From Methylobacterium currus (GTDB lineage Bacteria; Pseudomonadota; Alphaproteobacteria; Rhizobiales; Beijerinckiaceae), in NCBI RefSeq assembly GCF_003058325.1, contig NZ_CP028843.1, positions 5,809,001 to 5,873,000 of the forward strand: 64,000 bases of DNA, given 5' to 3'. Of the stretch, positions 51,021 to 59,906 are shown piece after piece. A program made the translations under genes and the position numbers. Position 1 is the first letter of the stretch. Each line of letters begins with the position of its first letter. Under the pieces are notes generated by a model, which was given only the letters and a program-made list of their open reading frames with translations, was not told the origin of the DNA and did not search any database.

Positions 51021-51622
51021 TGGGCTGGCTCTCGCGCTGCCCCCTGGTGGCGATCCTGCGTGGCGTCAAGCCGGACGAGGTCGAGGCCATCGGCGAGGCT
51101 CTGGTGGCGGCGGGCGTGGTGATCCTCGAAGTGCCGCTCAACTCGCCCGAGCCGGTCGAGAGCGTGCGCCGCCTGGCCGCCCGCCTCGGCGACCGGGCGC
51201 TCGTCGGCGCCGGCACGTTTCGCCGCGAGGCCGAGGTCGAGGCGGTGGCCGCCGTGGGCGGGCGCCTCCTGGTGACGCCCCATGCCGATCCGGCCCTGGT
51301 GCGCGCCGCCAAGGCCCGCGGCATGGTGGCGATGCCGGGCTTCCTGACCCCGGCCGAGGCGTTCGGCCTGCTCGATGCCGGCGCCGACGCCCTCAAGCTG
51401 TTTCCGGCCGAGGCCGGGGGCCCGCCGATGCTGAAGGCCCTGCGGGCGGTGCTGCCGAAGGGCACGCCGCTGCTTCCGGTCGGCGGCGTCGACGCGCGGA
51501 GCCTGCCGGCTTGGCGCGAGGCCGGTGCCAGCGGCTACGGCTGCGGCTCCTCGCTCTACAAGCCCGGCGACACGCCCGATCAGGTCGCCGCCAAGGCGAA
51601 GGCCTTGATCGCCGCGCTCTGA
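51011..51622 (+). CDS. dgoA: 2-dehydro-3-deoxy-6-phosphogalactonate aldolase
   Basis: Predicted 203-residue class I aldolase cleaving KDPGal into pyruvate and glyceraldehyde-3-phosphate. The Schiff-base Lys is in ADALKLFPAE (about residue 128), with LVAILRGVKPDE at the start and the phosphate-binding PVGGVDARSL and GYGCGSSLY near the end. Overlaps dgoK. A hairpin follows its stop. KDPG aldolase activity cannot be excluded, but the dgoK partner favours KDPGal. Confidence 0.92.
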   Translation: MDVMGWLSRCPLVAILRGVKPDEVEAIGEALVAAGVVILEVPLNSPEPVESVRRLAARLGDRALVGAGTFRREAEVEAVAAVGGRLLVTPHADPALVRAAKARGMVAMPGFLTPAEAFGLLDAGADALKLFPAEAGGPPMLKALRAVLPKGTPLLPVGGVDARSLPAWREAGASGYGCGSSLYKPGDTPDQVAAKAKALIAAL

Positions 51623-51634
51623 GCGCCGCGGGCG

Positions 51635-51657
51635 AGGACCGGGACACGGTCCTCGAT
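51635..51657. terminator. Hairpin after dgoA
   Basis: CGAGGACCG and CGGTCCTCG form a perfect 9-bp stem with a 5-nt loop, 13 bp after the stop. No T-run follows. Confidence 0.5.
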
Positions 51658-51788
51658 CGGGCCGGCAGGGAGCGGGGCGCCCCGCCGCCGCACGGATGAG
51701 CGATCAGGCCCTCCGCCCGCACACATCGTTCGCATAAGCGGTTTTTCTCATAGAACGGATCGCCGTCCGAGTCCGGGGGGCCGTCGGA

Positions 51789-52325
51789 TCAATATCCCTT
51801 CTTCACCTCGGCCAAGGCCCGGGTCAGCCCCTCCGCCACCGTCTGCCGCTCCGTTGGCGAGGCGTCGCGGGCGACCAGCACGCGCTGGCCGCGCGACACG
51901 AAGGACAGGGACAGAAGCCCGTATTCCTCGTCCTCGACCTTGTGCAGCCGGGTCCAGAGCGGGTTGAAGCGCCACTCCGCCCGCTCGCCGCGGTGGCTGA
52001 CGCGGGCGACCAGCACCTCGATCTGGCTGATCACCACCTCCTCGAAGGAGCGGCCGCGGCGGGCGTTGAGGGTGAGCGCGAGCCACAGGGCCGCGATGTC
52101 GAGGCCGAAGAAGCCGGTGACCGGCCACATTCCCATCTGCAGGAAGGCGATGCCCGTCACCAGCGCGACGCCGCCGCAGGCCACCATGACGATCCGGAAG
52201 CCGAGGCGCGAGAGCGAGCAATGCGGCCGGATGGTCGCGGCGAAGACCGGGCGCTCGATCGCGTCCGGGTCACGCCCGTAGGGGTGCCGCGCGCCTGCGT
52301 CGTCCGGTGCCTTGCCGCTCGCCAT
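51789..52325 (-). CDS. DUF2244 membrane protein
   Basis: Predicted 178-residue integral membrane protein of the DUF2244 family, with two central helices (about residues 42-82) between VFAATIRPHCSLSRLGF and the C-terminal LVARDASPTERQTVAEGLTRAL. ATG at 52325 is used; a GTG 18 bp earlier is possible. It is divergent from nth with only 20 bp between the start codons, so transcripts must have very short leaders or begin inside the other gene. Function unknown. Confidence 0.85.
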   Translation of the reverse strand: MASGKAPDDAGARHPYGRDPDAIERPVFAATIRPHCSLSRLGFRIVMVACGGVALVTGIAFLQMGMWPVTGFFGLDIAALWLALTLNARRGRSFEEVVISQIEVLVARVSHRGERAEWRFNPLWTRLHKVEDEEYGLLSLSFVSRGQRVLVARDASPTERQTVAEGLTRALAEVKKGY

Positions 52326-52345
52326 CCGCCCAATATAAGGCACGC

Positions 52346-53101
52346 ATGACTCGCCGGAAGCAGGCCGCCCCCGTCCAAATCACCGCACCTGCCAAGGCGG
52401 CACGCGCGAAGGCGGGGCTGGTGAAGCCCGTCACCGCCCGCGCGACCACGCCGGAGCCGGTCGATGCCGCGACGCTCGCCGAGATCTTCGCGCGCTTGCG
52501 CGCCGCCAATCCGGAGCCGCGCTCCGACCTCGAATACCTCAACCCCTACACGCTCCTCGTCGCGGTGGTGCTGTCGGCCCAGGCGACCGACAAGAGCGTC
52601 AACCTCGCCACTGCCCCGCTCTTCGCGCGCGCCGACAACCCGGCCGCGATGCTGGCGCTCGGCGAGGAGACGGTGCGGCACCACATCCGCACGATCGGGC
52701 TGTTCAACACCAAGGCCAAGAACGTCGTCGCGCTCTCGCGCATCCTGATCGAGGAGCATGGCGGCGAGGTGCCCCGCGCCCGCGCGCATCTGGAGGTGCT
52801 GCCCGGCGTCGGCAAGAAGACCGCGAGCGTAGTGCTCAACGTCGCCTTCGGCGAGCCGACCATCGCGGTCGATACCCATATCTTCCGGGTCTCCAACCGG
52901 ATCCCGCTCGCGCCCGGCTCCACCACCGACAAGGTCCAGGCGGGACTGGAGGCGATCGTGCCCGAGCCCTACCGCCTCAACGCCCATCACTGGCTGATCC
53001 TGCACGGGCGCTACGTCTGCAAGGCGCGCAAGCCCGAATGCTGGCGCTGCCCGATCGCCGATCTCTGCCGCTACCCGGACAAGACACCCGGGCCGGTCTG
53101 A
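52346..53101 (+). CDS. nth: Endonuclease III
   Basis: Predicted 251-residue DNA glycosylase/AP lyase for oxidised pyrimidines. The helix-hairpin-helix LEVLPGVGKKTASVV holds the catalytic Lys, the catalytic Asp is in VAVDTHIFRV, and the [4Fe-4S] loop CKARKPECWRCPIADLC has the C-X6-C-X2-C-X5-C spacing. The N-terminus carries a 40-residue basic, Ala-rich extension beyond the usual start. Divergent from DUF2244. Confidence 0.95.
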   Translation: MTRRKQAAPVQITAPAKAARAKAGLVKPVTARATTPEPVDAATLAEIFARLRAANPEPRSDLEYLNPYTLLVAVVLSAQATDKSVNLATAPLFARADNPAAMLALGEETVRHHIRTIGLFNTKAKNVVALSRILIEEHGGEVPRARAHLEVLPGVGKKTASVVLNVAFGEPTIAVDTHIFRVSNRIPLAPGSTTDKVQAGLEAIVPEPYRLNAHHWLILHGRYVCKARKPECWRCPIADLCRYPDKTPGPV

Positions 53102-53279
53102 GGTCGGCGCCGGCCGGCCTCCGCCAGGAACTCGGTGCCGGCCGGCACCGGGAGCCCGACCACGCACTCGCCGCGCTCGGCCTCGGCCGGAATCGGCCGG
53201 GCGAGGATGCGGTGGAGGCCCCCGGTGGGCAGCCGGGATGTCGCGGCGAAGGTCCGCGGGGGACGTAGTTCCGCTGCAT
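53071..53279 (-). pseudogene. Possible frameshifted small gene (weak)
   Basis: An ATG at 53279 opens MQRNYVPR and soon fails; adding one C in a five-C run would continue into a 60-residue frame with strong G/C-ending codons (TFAATSRLPTGGLHRILARP, then GECVVGLPVPAGTEF). This may be a small gene broken by a one-base deletion, or a sequencing error. It overlaps the 3-prime end of nth on the other strand. Unrecognised family. Confidence 0.3.
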
Positions 53280-53347
53280 GGCAGTATGCCGGAGGTGCGC
53301 GCCCCGCCCCCGCTTCCCTGGGGCCGCGAATCTGCTATCCTGCCCGT

Positions 53348-53776
53348 ATGTCCTTGCCCCGCCCCCTCGCGCGCCTGCTAGCCGTGGTGATCGTGATGAT
53401 CGCCGCGTGCCTCGGCGCGCCGCTGGTCGGGGTGTCGTCGGCGCAGGCTCACCAGGGCCAGGCTCACCAGGGCCACGCGCATCAAGGGCAATCGCTGCAT
53501 TCAAGCCCGGCGGCGCTGACGCTGGTCGAGGCGCGCAAGGCCGCGCAGGGCCCGCGCCTCACGGCCGTGACTCCTGACGAGGCGCCCGCCGCCCGGCCCT
53601 GCAACGGGCTGTGCTGCCTGATGGGGGCTTCCTGCTGCGTGCCCGGCCTGCTGCCCGAGAGCCTGGCGGCGTTCCCGAGCCCCCGGCCGGCCCGCCGCCT
53701 CGCGGCGGCCGAGGATGCGTTGCCGGCCGGCATCGCGCCGGACTCGCCCGCGAGACCGCCGCGATCCTTCGCCTGA
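53348..53776 (+). CDS. Secreted His- and Cys-rich protein heading a metal efflux operon
   Basis: Predicted 142-residue protein. A signal peptide (residues 1-34) is followed by the His-rich stretch HQGQAHQGHAHQGQSLH and later the Cys cluster CNGLCCLMGASCC. Both could bind soft metals in the periplasm. It precedes an RND adaptor and pump, and resembles the small sensor or buffer proteins found at the head of such operons. The family is not certain; CopL- or DUF2946-like is possible. Confidence 0.65.
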   Translation: MSLPRPLARLLAVVIVMIAACLGAPLVGVSSAQAHQGQAHQGHAHQGQSLHSSPAALTLVEARKAAQGPRLTAVTPDEAPAARPCNGLCCLMGASCCVPGLLPESLAAFPSPRPARRLAAAEDALPAGIAPDSPARPPRSFA

Positions 53777-53865
53777 CGCCCGCGTCCCGCGCCGGCGCGC
53801 CGCCCTGACGGGTGGACGCCTCCGCGGGCGCCCCTCGACGTCCGCTCGCGAAGGTTCCTTTTCCG

Positions 53866-55620
53866 ATGTCTCCGTTCCGGTTGCCGGCCGCTTCGCGTGC
53901 GCTGGCCATGGCGCTCGCCCTCGCGGCGCTGCCGTTCCTCTCGGCCCTCCTCCTGCCGGTGCACGCCCACGACGGCCACGACCACGGCGCCCCCCAGCCG
54001 CCGGTCTCGAAGACCATCGCGCCCCGCGGCGAGGCGGCCTCCGCCGTCGTCGAACTGGTCGCGATCCCCCGGGGCGACGCCCTGGTGCTCTATCTCGACC
54101 GTTTCGCCACCGGCGAACCGATCACCGACGCCACGCTGGACATCGAGACGCCGGCCGGCCCGGCGAGAGCCGAGGCTGCCCCGGACGGCAGCTACCGCCT
54201 CCCCGCGCCCTGGCTCGCGGCGCGGGACCCTCGGCAGGATCACCTCGACCTCGTCGTCACGGTGACGGCCGGCGCGGATGTGGACGTGCTGCCGCTGTCG
54301 GTCGCCCTGCCGAAGGAGGGCGAGCCGGTGACGCCCGGCCATGCCGGCCACGAGCACGAGGGCGAGGGCTGGCTGCACCAGCTCGCCGAGCGCCTGACCG
54401 ACCGGTTCTCCGCCCGCGACCCGGGCGCCGGCCTCGCTGCCGCCGGGGGCTTCGTGCTCGGCCTCGCCGCCATGGGGCTGATGCGGGCCGGGCGCCGTGC
54501 CCCCGTCCTCGCCGTGCTGGTGCTGGCCGCGACCCTGGTGCTCGGCGCCACCGCCTTCGCGCATGAGGGCGCGGACCACGGCCATCCGGAGACGCGGGCC
54601 GCCTTCGTGCCGCCCCCCGCCGACCTCGCCCAGCGCCTCCCCGACGGGGCGGTGTTCGTGCCGAAACCCACCCAGCGCCTGCTCTCCCTGCGCACGCAGG
54701 TCGTGGCCGAGGGCGCGTTCCGCCGCACCGTCTCGCTGCCCGGCCGGATCATCCCGGACCCGAATGCCAGCGGCGTGGTGCAATCCTCGGTCGGCGGGCG
54801 CCTGGCGCCGCCGCCCTCCGGCGCCTTCCCGCGCCTCGGCACGAAGGTCCGCCCGGGCGAGGTGCTGGCCCTCGTCACCCCGCCGGTGCAGCGGGTCGAT
54901 CTCTCCGACATGCGCCAGCGCCAGGGCGAGCTCGACCAGCAGATCGCCATCGTGCAGCGCCGGGTCGACCGCTACCTCAAGCTCGCCCCCGGCGGCGCGG
55001 TCTCCCAGGTGCAGCTCGACGAGGCGCAGGACGAGCTGAAGGGCCTGAAGGACCGCCGCACCGCCCTCGACCGTATCCGCCAGGAGCCCGAGGTGCTGAC
55101 CGCTCCCGTCGGCGGGGTGATCGCCGAGGCCGCCGCGGTCGCCGGCCAGATGGCCAATCCGGGCCAGATGGTGTTCCAGATCGTCGATCCGGGAAAGCTC
55201 TGGGTCGAGGCCCTCAGCTTCGACGCCCTGACGCCCGCCGCCGACGCCGCCGCGCGGCTCGCCGACGGGCGCAGCCTGCCCCTCGCCTATCAGGGCGCAG
55301 GGCTGGCCGACCGCAACCAGGCGATCCCGGTGCAGTTCGCGATCCGAGGTGGGTCCGAGGGCCTGCGGGTCGGACAGTTCGTCACCGTGCTCGCCGCGAC
55401 CGATGCCGAGCAGAACGGCCTCGCCTTGCCGCGGGCGAGCGTGGTGCGCACGGCGAACGGCCAGGACGTGGTCTATGCCCACACCGCCGCCGAGCGCTAC
55501 GAGGCGAGACCCGTGCGGGTCGCGCCCCTCGACGGGGCCCGGGTGCTGGTCGAGGCCGGGGTGAAGCCCGGCACCCGCGTGGTGGTCCAGGGCGCCGAGC
55601 TCCTGGACCAGGTCCGGTAG
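53866..55620 (+). CDS. RND efflux periplasmic adaptor (CzcB/CusB-like) with N-terminal extension
   Basis: Predicted 584-residue membrane-fusion protein. The ATG giving MSPFRLP has an AAGG motif upstream. Residues 1-34 look like a signal peptide, followed by HAHDGHDHG. A domain at 55-150 is unrelated to adaptors. HAGHEHEGEGWLH and a membrane segment (about 190-230) come next, then AFAHEGADHGH. The standard adaptor hairpin, barrel-sandwich (GGRLAPPPSG, LTAPVGGVIAE) and beta-barrel occupy about 245-584. Common adaptors have about 400 residues, so this appears to be a fusion. It lies 12 bp before the pump gene. Confidence 0.88.
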   Translation: MSPFRLPAASRALAMALALAALPFLSALLLPVHAHDGHDHGAPQPPVSKTIAPRGEAASAVVELVAIPRGDALVLYLDRFATGEPITDATLDIETPAGPARAEAAPDGSYRLPAPWLAARDPRQDHLDLVVTVTAGADVDVLPLSVALPKEGEPVTPGHAGHEHEGEGWLHQLAERLTDRFSARDPGAGLAAAGGFVLGLAAMGLMRAGRRAPVLAVLVLAATLVLGATAFAHEGADHGHPETRAAFVPPPADLAQRLPDGAVFVPKPTQRLLSLRTQVVAEGAFRRTVSLPGRIIPDPNASGVVQSSVGGRLAPPPSGAFPRLGTKVRPGEVLALVTPPVQRVDLSDMRQRQGELDQQIAIVQRRVDRYLKLAPGGAVSQVQLDEAQDELKGLKDRRTALDRIRQEPEVLTAPVGGVIAEAAAVAGQMANPGQMVFQIVDPGKLWVEALSFDALTPAADAAARLADGRSLPLAYQGAGLADRNQAIPVQFAIRGGSEGLRVGQFVTVLAATDAEQNGLALPRASVVRTANGQDVVYAHTAAERYEARPVRVAPLDGARVLVEAGVKPGTRVVVQGAELLDQVR

Positions 55621-55632
55621 GGAGCGCCGCCG

Positions 55633-58600
55633 ATGTTCTCCTTCCTGGTCACGCAGTCGCTGCGCAACCGCCTCCTGGTCCTGGCGCTGGCCCTCGTGCT
55701 GGTGCTCTACGGGGCGTTCAGCCTGACGCGGCTCCCGGTCGACGTCTTCCCGGACCTCAACCGCCCGACCGTCACCATCATGACCGAGGCCGAGGGCTAC
55801 GCGCCCCCGGAGGTCGAGCAGATGGTGACCTATCCGATCGAGACCCGCCTCAACGGCCTGCCCGGGGTGACCCGGCTGCGCTCGGTCTCCGGCGTCGGCC
55901 TCTCGGTGGTCTATGTCGAGTTCGCCTGGGGCACCGACATCTACCGCAACCGCCAGCAGGTCGCCGAGCGGCTGAGCCTGGTCCAGGACCAGCTCCCCCG
56001 CGGGGTGACGCCGCAGATGGGCCCGGTCTCCTCGATCATGGGTCAGGTGCTGCTGATCGCCGTCACCGGCGAGGCCCTGTCGCCGATGGAGCTGCGCGAG
56101 ACCGCCGACTTCGTGCTCCGCCCGCGCCTCCTCACCGTGCCGGGCGTGGCGCAAGTCATCCCGATCGGCGGCGAGGTGCGCCAGTTCCGCGTCGCCCCCA
56201 ACCCCGCGGCGATGCGGGCCTTGGGCGTCACCAACGCACAGCTCGATGCCGCGCTCCAGCAATTCGGCACCAATGCCGGCGGCGGCTTCACCGACCAGTA
56301 TTCGCGCGAGTACCTGATCCGGAACATCGCCCGCACGATGAGCCTGGAGGATCTGCGGGATCTCGTGGTGGGCGCCACCGGCAACGCCCCGGTGCGCCTG
56401 CGGCAGGTGGCCGAGGTCTCCTTCGCCGCCAAGGCGAAGCGCGGCGAGGGCGGCTACCAGGGAAGACCGGCGGTGATCGTCTCGGTCGAGAAGCAGCCCG
56501 ACATCGACACCGTGGCGCTGACGCGCACCATCGAGGCGGCGCTGAGGGACATCGCGCCGTCCCTGCCCGCCGGCATCTCCGCCGACAAGATCCTGTTTCG
56601 CCAGGCCGATTTCATCGAGACCTCGATCGGCAATGTCGAGCGGGTGCTGGTCGAGGCGATCGCCGTGGTGGCGCTGGTCCTGTTCGCGTTCCTCCTGAAC
56701 GTCCGCACCACCCTGATCTCGCTGACGGCCATCCCCGTCTCGATCCTGACGACGGCTCTGGTGTTCCATCTCCTCGGGCTGTCGATCAACACCATGACGC
56801 TGGGCGGCCTCGCCATCGCGATCGGCGAGCTCGTCGACGACGCGGTGGTCGACGTCGAGAATATCTTTCGCCGCCTGCGCGAGAACCGGGCTGCCGGCAA
56901 TCCGCGCTCCGTGTTCGACGTCGTGGTCGCGGCCTCGAACGAGGTGCGCTCCGGCATCGTCTACGCCACCGCGATCATCGTGCTGGTCTTCGTGCCGCTC
57001 TTCGCCCTGTCGGGCATCGAGGGGCGGCTCTTCGCGCCGCTCGGCCAAGCCTACATCGTGTCGATCCTGGCGAGCCTCGTCGTGTCGATCACCCTGACGC
57101 CGGTCCTCGCCTCCTGGCTGCTGCCCGGCCTGAAGAGCCTGGAGGAGCACGAGAGCCGCTTCATCCGCGGGCTCAAGCACGCCAACGCCGCCGCCTTGGC
57201 GGTCGTCTTCCGCCACCAGCGGCTCCTCGTCGGCACGGTCGCCGCCCTCGTCGTCGCGGCGGGATTCGCCGCCTCGCAGCTGCCGCGGGCCTTCCTGCCG
57301 CCGTTCAACGAGGGTTCGTTCACCGTCACCATGGCCTTCACCCCCGGCATCTCGCTCACGGAGAGCAGCCGTGTAGGCGCCATCGCGGAGCGGCTGCTGA
57401 TGGAGATCCCGGACGTGGCGGCGGTCGGCCGGCGCACCGGCCGGGCCGAGCTCGACGAGCACGCGGAAGGAGTCCACTCGTCGGACCTCGAAGTGGCGCT
57501 CAAGGGCGGCGGGCGGCCCAAGGCCGAACTGATGGCCGAGATCCGGAACCGGCTCGCGGTGCTGCCGGTCTCGGTCAATGTCGGCCAGCCGATCTCGCAC
57601 CGGCTCGACCACATGCTGTCCGGCGTCCGGGCCGAGATCGCCTTGAAAATCTTCGGCGAGGACCTGGATGCGTTGCGCCGCGTGGCGGCCAGCCTGCAGG
57701 AGCGGATGCGGGCGATTCCCGGCCTCGCCGATCTCCAGATCGAGAAGCAGGTGCGGATCCCGCAGCTCGAGATCCGGGTCGATTACGGCCGGGCGGCGCT
57801 CTACGGGGTGCAGCCGGCGGCGATCGTCGAGCAGATCAGCCGGCTCTCCAACGGCCGCCTCGTCTCGACGGTGGTCGACGGCTATCGCCGCTTCGACGTG
57901 GTCCTGCGCTTGGCCGAGGCGCAGCGCACCACCGCGGCCTTGAGCGACCTCCTGATCGAGACGCCGTCCGGCTGGGTGCCGGCGCGCCAGGTCGCCGATA
58001 TCCGCGAGACCGACGGCCCGAACCAGATCCTGCGCGAGAACGGCCGCCGGCGCCTCGTCGTGATGGCGAACACCACGGCCGGGTCCGACATGGCGGGCGT
58101 CGTGGCGGCGATCCGCCAGGCGGTCGCCGCCGAAGCCCTCCCGCCCGGCATGTTCGCGAGCCTCGAGGGCACCTTCCAGGCGCAGGAAGAGGCGAGCCGC
58201 ACCATCGGGGCGCTCTCGCTCGTCTCCCTCGGGCTGATCTTCGCGCTGCTCTACAGCCGCTACCGCTCGGGCGCGCTGGCGCTGATCATCCTGGGCAGCG
58301 TGCCGCTGGCGCTCGTCGGCTCGGTGGCGGCCCTGTGGCTCGCCGGCCAGCCGCTCTCCGTCGCCTCGATGATCGGCTTCATCACGCTCGCCGGCATCGC
58401 CTCCCGGAACGGCATCCTCAAGGTCAGCCACACCCTCAACCTGGCGCTGCACGAGGGCGTCCCGTTCGGACCGGATCTGGTGGTGCGCGCCAGCCTCGAG
58501 CGGCTGACCCCGGTGCTGATGACCGCCCTCTCGGCCGGCGTCGCCCTGGTGCCGCTCCTCTATGACGCCACGAGCCCCGGCAAGGAGATCCTGCACCCGG

Positions 58601-58782
58601 TCGCGGTGACGATCTTCGGCGGGCTCGTCAGCGCCACCCTCCTCGACGCGCTGCTGACCCCGGTGCTGCTCTTGCGTTTCGGACGCCGGCCGCTGGAGCG
58701 CCTGATGGCGGCGCGGGAGGCCGCCCGAGCCGGTGCCCCCGCCGCCGCTCCCGCGGGCGCCGCGCCGGCCGACCTGTACTGA
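55633..58782 (+). CDS. Heavy-metal efflux RND transporter (CzcA/CusA family)
   Basis: Predicted 1049-residue inner-membrane pump with the 12-helix RND plan and two large periplasmic loops. The N-terminus has [20 protein letters not shown] and [13 protein letters not shown], typical of HME-RND. The fourth-helix segment is [20 protein letters not shown] (about residues 390-409). It has the Asp and Glu of the proton relay but not the DFG of zinc/cobalt CzcA, so the substrate is open. The end includes [11 protein letters not shown]. No outer-membrane channel gene is in the operon. Confidence 0.94.
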   Translation: MFSFLVTQSLRNRLLVLALALVLVLYGAFSLTRLPVDVFPDLNRPTVTIMTEAEGYAPPEVEQMVTYPIETRLNGLPGVTRLRSVSGVGLSVVYVEFAWGTDIYRNRQQVAERLSLVQDQLPRGVTPQMGPVSSIMGQVLLIAVTGEALSPMELRETADFVLRPRLLTVPGVAQVIPIGGEVRQFRVAPNPAAMRALGVTNAQLDAALQQFGTNAGGGFTDQYSREYLIRNIARTMSLEDLRDLVVGATGNAPVRLRQVAEVSFAAKAKRGEGGYQGRPAVIVSVEKQPDIDTVALTRTIEAALRDIAPSLPAGISADKILFRQADFIETSIGNVERVLVEAIAVVALVLFAFLLNVRTTLISLTAIPVSILTTALVFHLLGLSINTMTLGGLAIAIGELVDDAVVDVENIFRRLRENRAAGNPRSVFDVVVAASNEVRSGIVYATAIIVLVFVPLFALSGIEGRLFAPLGQAYIVSILASLVVSITLTPVLASWLLPGLKSLEEHESRFIRGLKHANAAALAVVFRHQRLLVGTVAALVVAAGFAASQLPRAFLPPFNEGSFTVTMAFTPGISLTESSRVGAIAERLLMEIPDVAAVGRRTGRAELDEHAEGVHSSDLEVALKGGGRPKAELMAEIRNRLAVLPVSVNVGQPISHRLDHMLSGVRAEIALKIFGEDLDALRRVAASLQERMRAIPGLADLQIEKQVRIPQLEIRVDYGRAALYGVQPAAIVEQISRLSNGRLVSTVVDGYRRFDVVLRLAEAQRTTAALSDLLIETPSGWVPARQVADIRETDGPNQILRENGRRRLVVMANTTAGSDMAGVVAAIRQAVAAEALPPGMFASLEGTFQAQEEASRTIGALSLVSLGLIFALLYSRYRSGALALIILGSVPLALVGSVAALWLAGQPLSVASMIGFITLAGIASRNGILKVSHTLNLALHEGVPFGPDLVVRASLERLTPVLMTALSAGVALVPLLYDATSPGKEILHPVAVTIFGGLVSATLLDALLTPVLLLRFGRRPLERLMAAREAARAGAPAAAPAGAAPADLY

Positions 58783-58804
58783 TCCCCTCACCCGGAGAGA
58801 CACG

Positions 58805-59182
58805 ATGCTGTTCCAGCGATTCCTCACGGCCGGCGCCCTGGCCCTCGCCCTGCCGCTCTGCGCGCACCGCGCCTGCGCCCACGAGGGGACCGGGCGCCAT
58901 GGCGGGCGCCTCGCCGAGGCCGGGCCCTACCACATCGAGCTGGTGACCAAGGACAAGACGGTCGAGGTCATCATCTACGACGCCAAGGAGAAGGCCGTGT
59001 CGCCGGCCGGCTTCAAGGGCACGGCGATCCTGGTCGTAGGCGGCAAGCCTGCCCGCGTGGTCCTGGCGCCGGCCGAGGCGCGGCTCACCGGCGAGGCGGG
59101 GGTGCCGCTCGGCCCGAATCCGAAGGGCGTGGTGCAGATCACCGGGCCGGACGGCGCGGCGGCGAGCGGGAAGTTCAACTGA
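58805..59182 (+). CDS. Secreted accessory protein of the metal efflux operon
   Basis: Predicted 125-residue protein with a signal peptide (residues 1-25, ending ACA) and HEGTGRHGGRLAEAGPYHIE just after it, whose His residues may bind metal. The rest predicts a small beta-sandwich. Similar proteins lie beside CzcA-type pumps. It follows the pump gene by 22 bp and ends the operon, with two hairpins downstream. Role as a metal chaperone is inferred. Confidence 0.7.
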   Translation: MLFQRFLTAGALALALPLCAHRACAHEGTGRHGGRLAEAGPYHIELVTKDKTVEVIIYDAKEKAVSPAGFKGTAILVVGGKPARVVLAPAEARLTGEAGVPLGPNPKGVVQITGPDGAAASGKFN

Positions 59183-59191
59183 ACGGGATGT

Positions 59192-59217
59192 CCTCCGGCG
59201 TGCAGGAATGCCGGAGG
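59192..59217. terminator. Hairpin after the metal efflux operon (first)
   Basis: CCTCCGGC and GCCGGAGG form a perfect 8-bp stem with a 10-nt loop, 9 bp after the last stop codon. Confidence 0.5.
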
Positions 59218-59239
59218 GGGCGCCCTTGACCCTGATCCC

Positions 59240-59265
59240 TCCCCGTTCCGGGTCAGGAACGGGGA
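59240..59265. terminator. Hairpin after the metal efflux operon (second)
   Basis: TCCCCGTTCC and GGAACGGGGA form a perfect 10-bp stem with a 6-nt loop. Two strong stems in tandem suggest a terminator region or a repeated palindromic element. Confidence 0.5.
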
Positions 59266-59431
59266 CGCTCGTCATGAGCGGAAACGGCCGCAGCCCCCTG
59301 TCGCATGCTGCGACTCACGATGAATGGCACGTCAGGACATACGGACGTCCTGGGCCGCCCGTCCATCGGAGAGCGGGATTGGCCCCCCGTCGGCGGGGCG
59401 TATATCCCGATACCCGCCAGCAGATATCCGT

Positions 59432-59686
59432 TCAAGCCGCCTTCCGCAGCACCTGACTCGAGACGAGAGACTGGATGTTGCTCACGGTCGAGAAGGCCTC
59501 GCGGCTGAGCAGGTGTTCAGGAAACTCGACCTCGAAATGCTCTTCCAGGTCCATCATCAGCTGGACCGCGCCGAATGAGTCGAGTCCGTTGTCGAACAGG
59601 CAGTCGTCGTCCGAGAGGCGCGCGAGGGTGCGGGCGAGTCCGCCGTGGCGTGCCAGAATCGTACGAATTTCCTGGATAGACGCCAT
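59432..59686 (-). CDS. Acyl carrier protein
   Basis: Predicted 84-residue carrier protein. The phosphopantetheine attachment Ser is in DNGLDSFGAV (about residue 37), where family members usually have DSL, so the next residue is Phe. Helices II and III follow (QLMMDLEEHFEVEFPEHLL). A GAGG Shine-Dalgarno lies upstream. It is divergent from an acyltransferase gene and is likely a dedicated carrier for polysaccharide or secondary-metabolite acylation rather than the AcpP of fatty-acid synthesis. Confidence 0.9.
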   Translation of the reverse strand: MASIQEIRTILARHGGLARTLARLSDDDCLFDNGLDSFGAVQLMMDLEEHFEVEFPEHLLSREAFSTVSNIQSLVSSQVLRKAA

Positions 59687-59702
59687 CGCTCGACCTCACT
59701 CA

Positions 59703-59735
59703 AAGCTGGTCCAGCTTGGCGCAGATACAAGCTGG
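59703..59735. promoter_or_regulatory. Palindrome plus third half-site before the acyl carrier protein gene
   Basis: AAGCTGGTCCAGCTT is a perfect 15-bp palindrome 16 bp from the start codon, and a third AAGCTGG half-site lies at 59729-59735. A repressor bound here would block ribosome or polymerase access. The regulator is unknown. Confidence 0.45.
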
Positions 59736-59906
59736 AAATCAAACGCATTCCGCGAGGCTGGTGAATCATCAAAGACCGACGGGTCGACGCCGGGCCGGCT
59801 GACGGCCGGTCGCGCCCGGCATCGATCCTGCGGGGCGGGGGGCGAGCATCGGCCCGGCATCCCCGGACCGGACGGAAGCGTTCGAGAACGGCACGGGTGG
59901 CGGATC

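Noticed and set aside
53482..58827. A very long leftward frame opposite the metal efflux operon
   Set aside because: It is antisense to adaptor and pump genes with clear motifs; its own product is a low-complexity Arg/Gly/His sequence typical of high-GC shadow frames.
59208..59456. A short rightward frame after the metal operon
   Set aside because: It runs through two terminator-like hairpins and into the acyl carrier protein gene on the other strand, with no coding signal.
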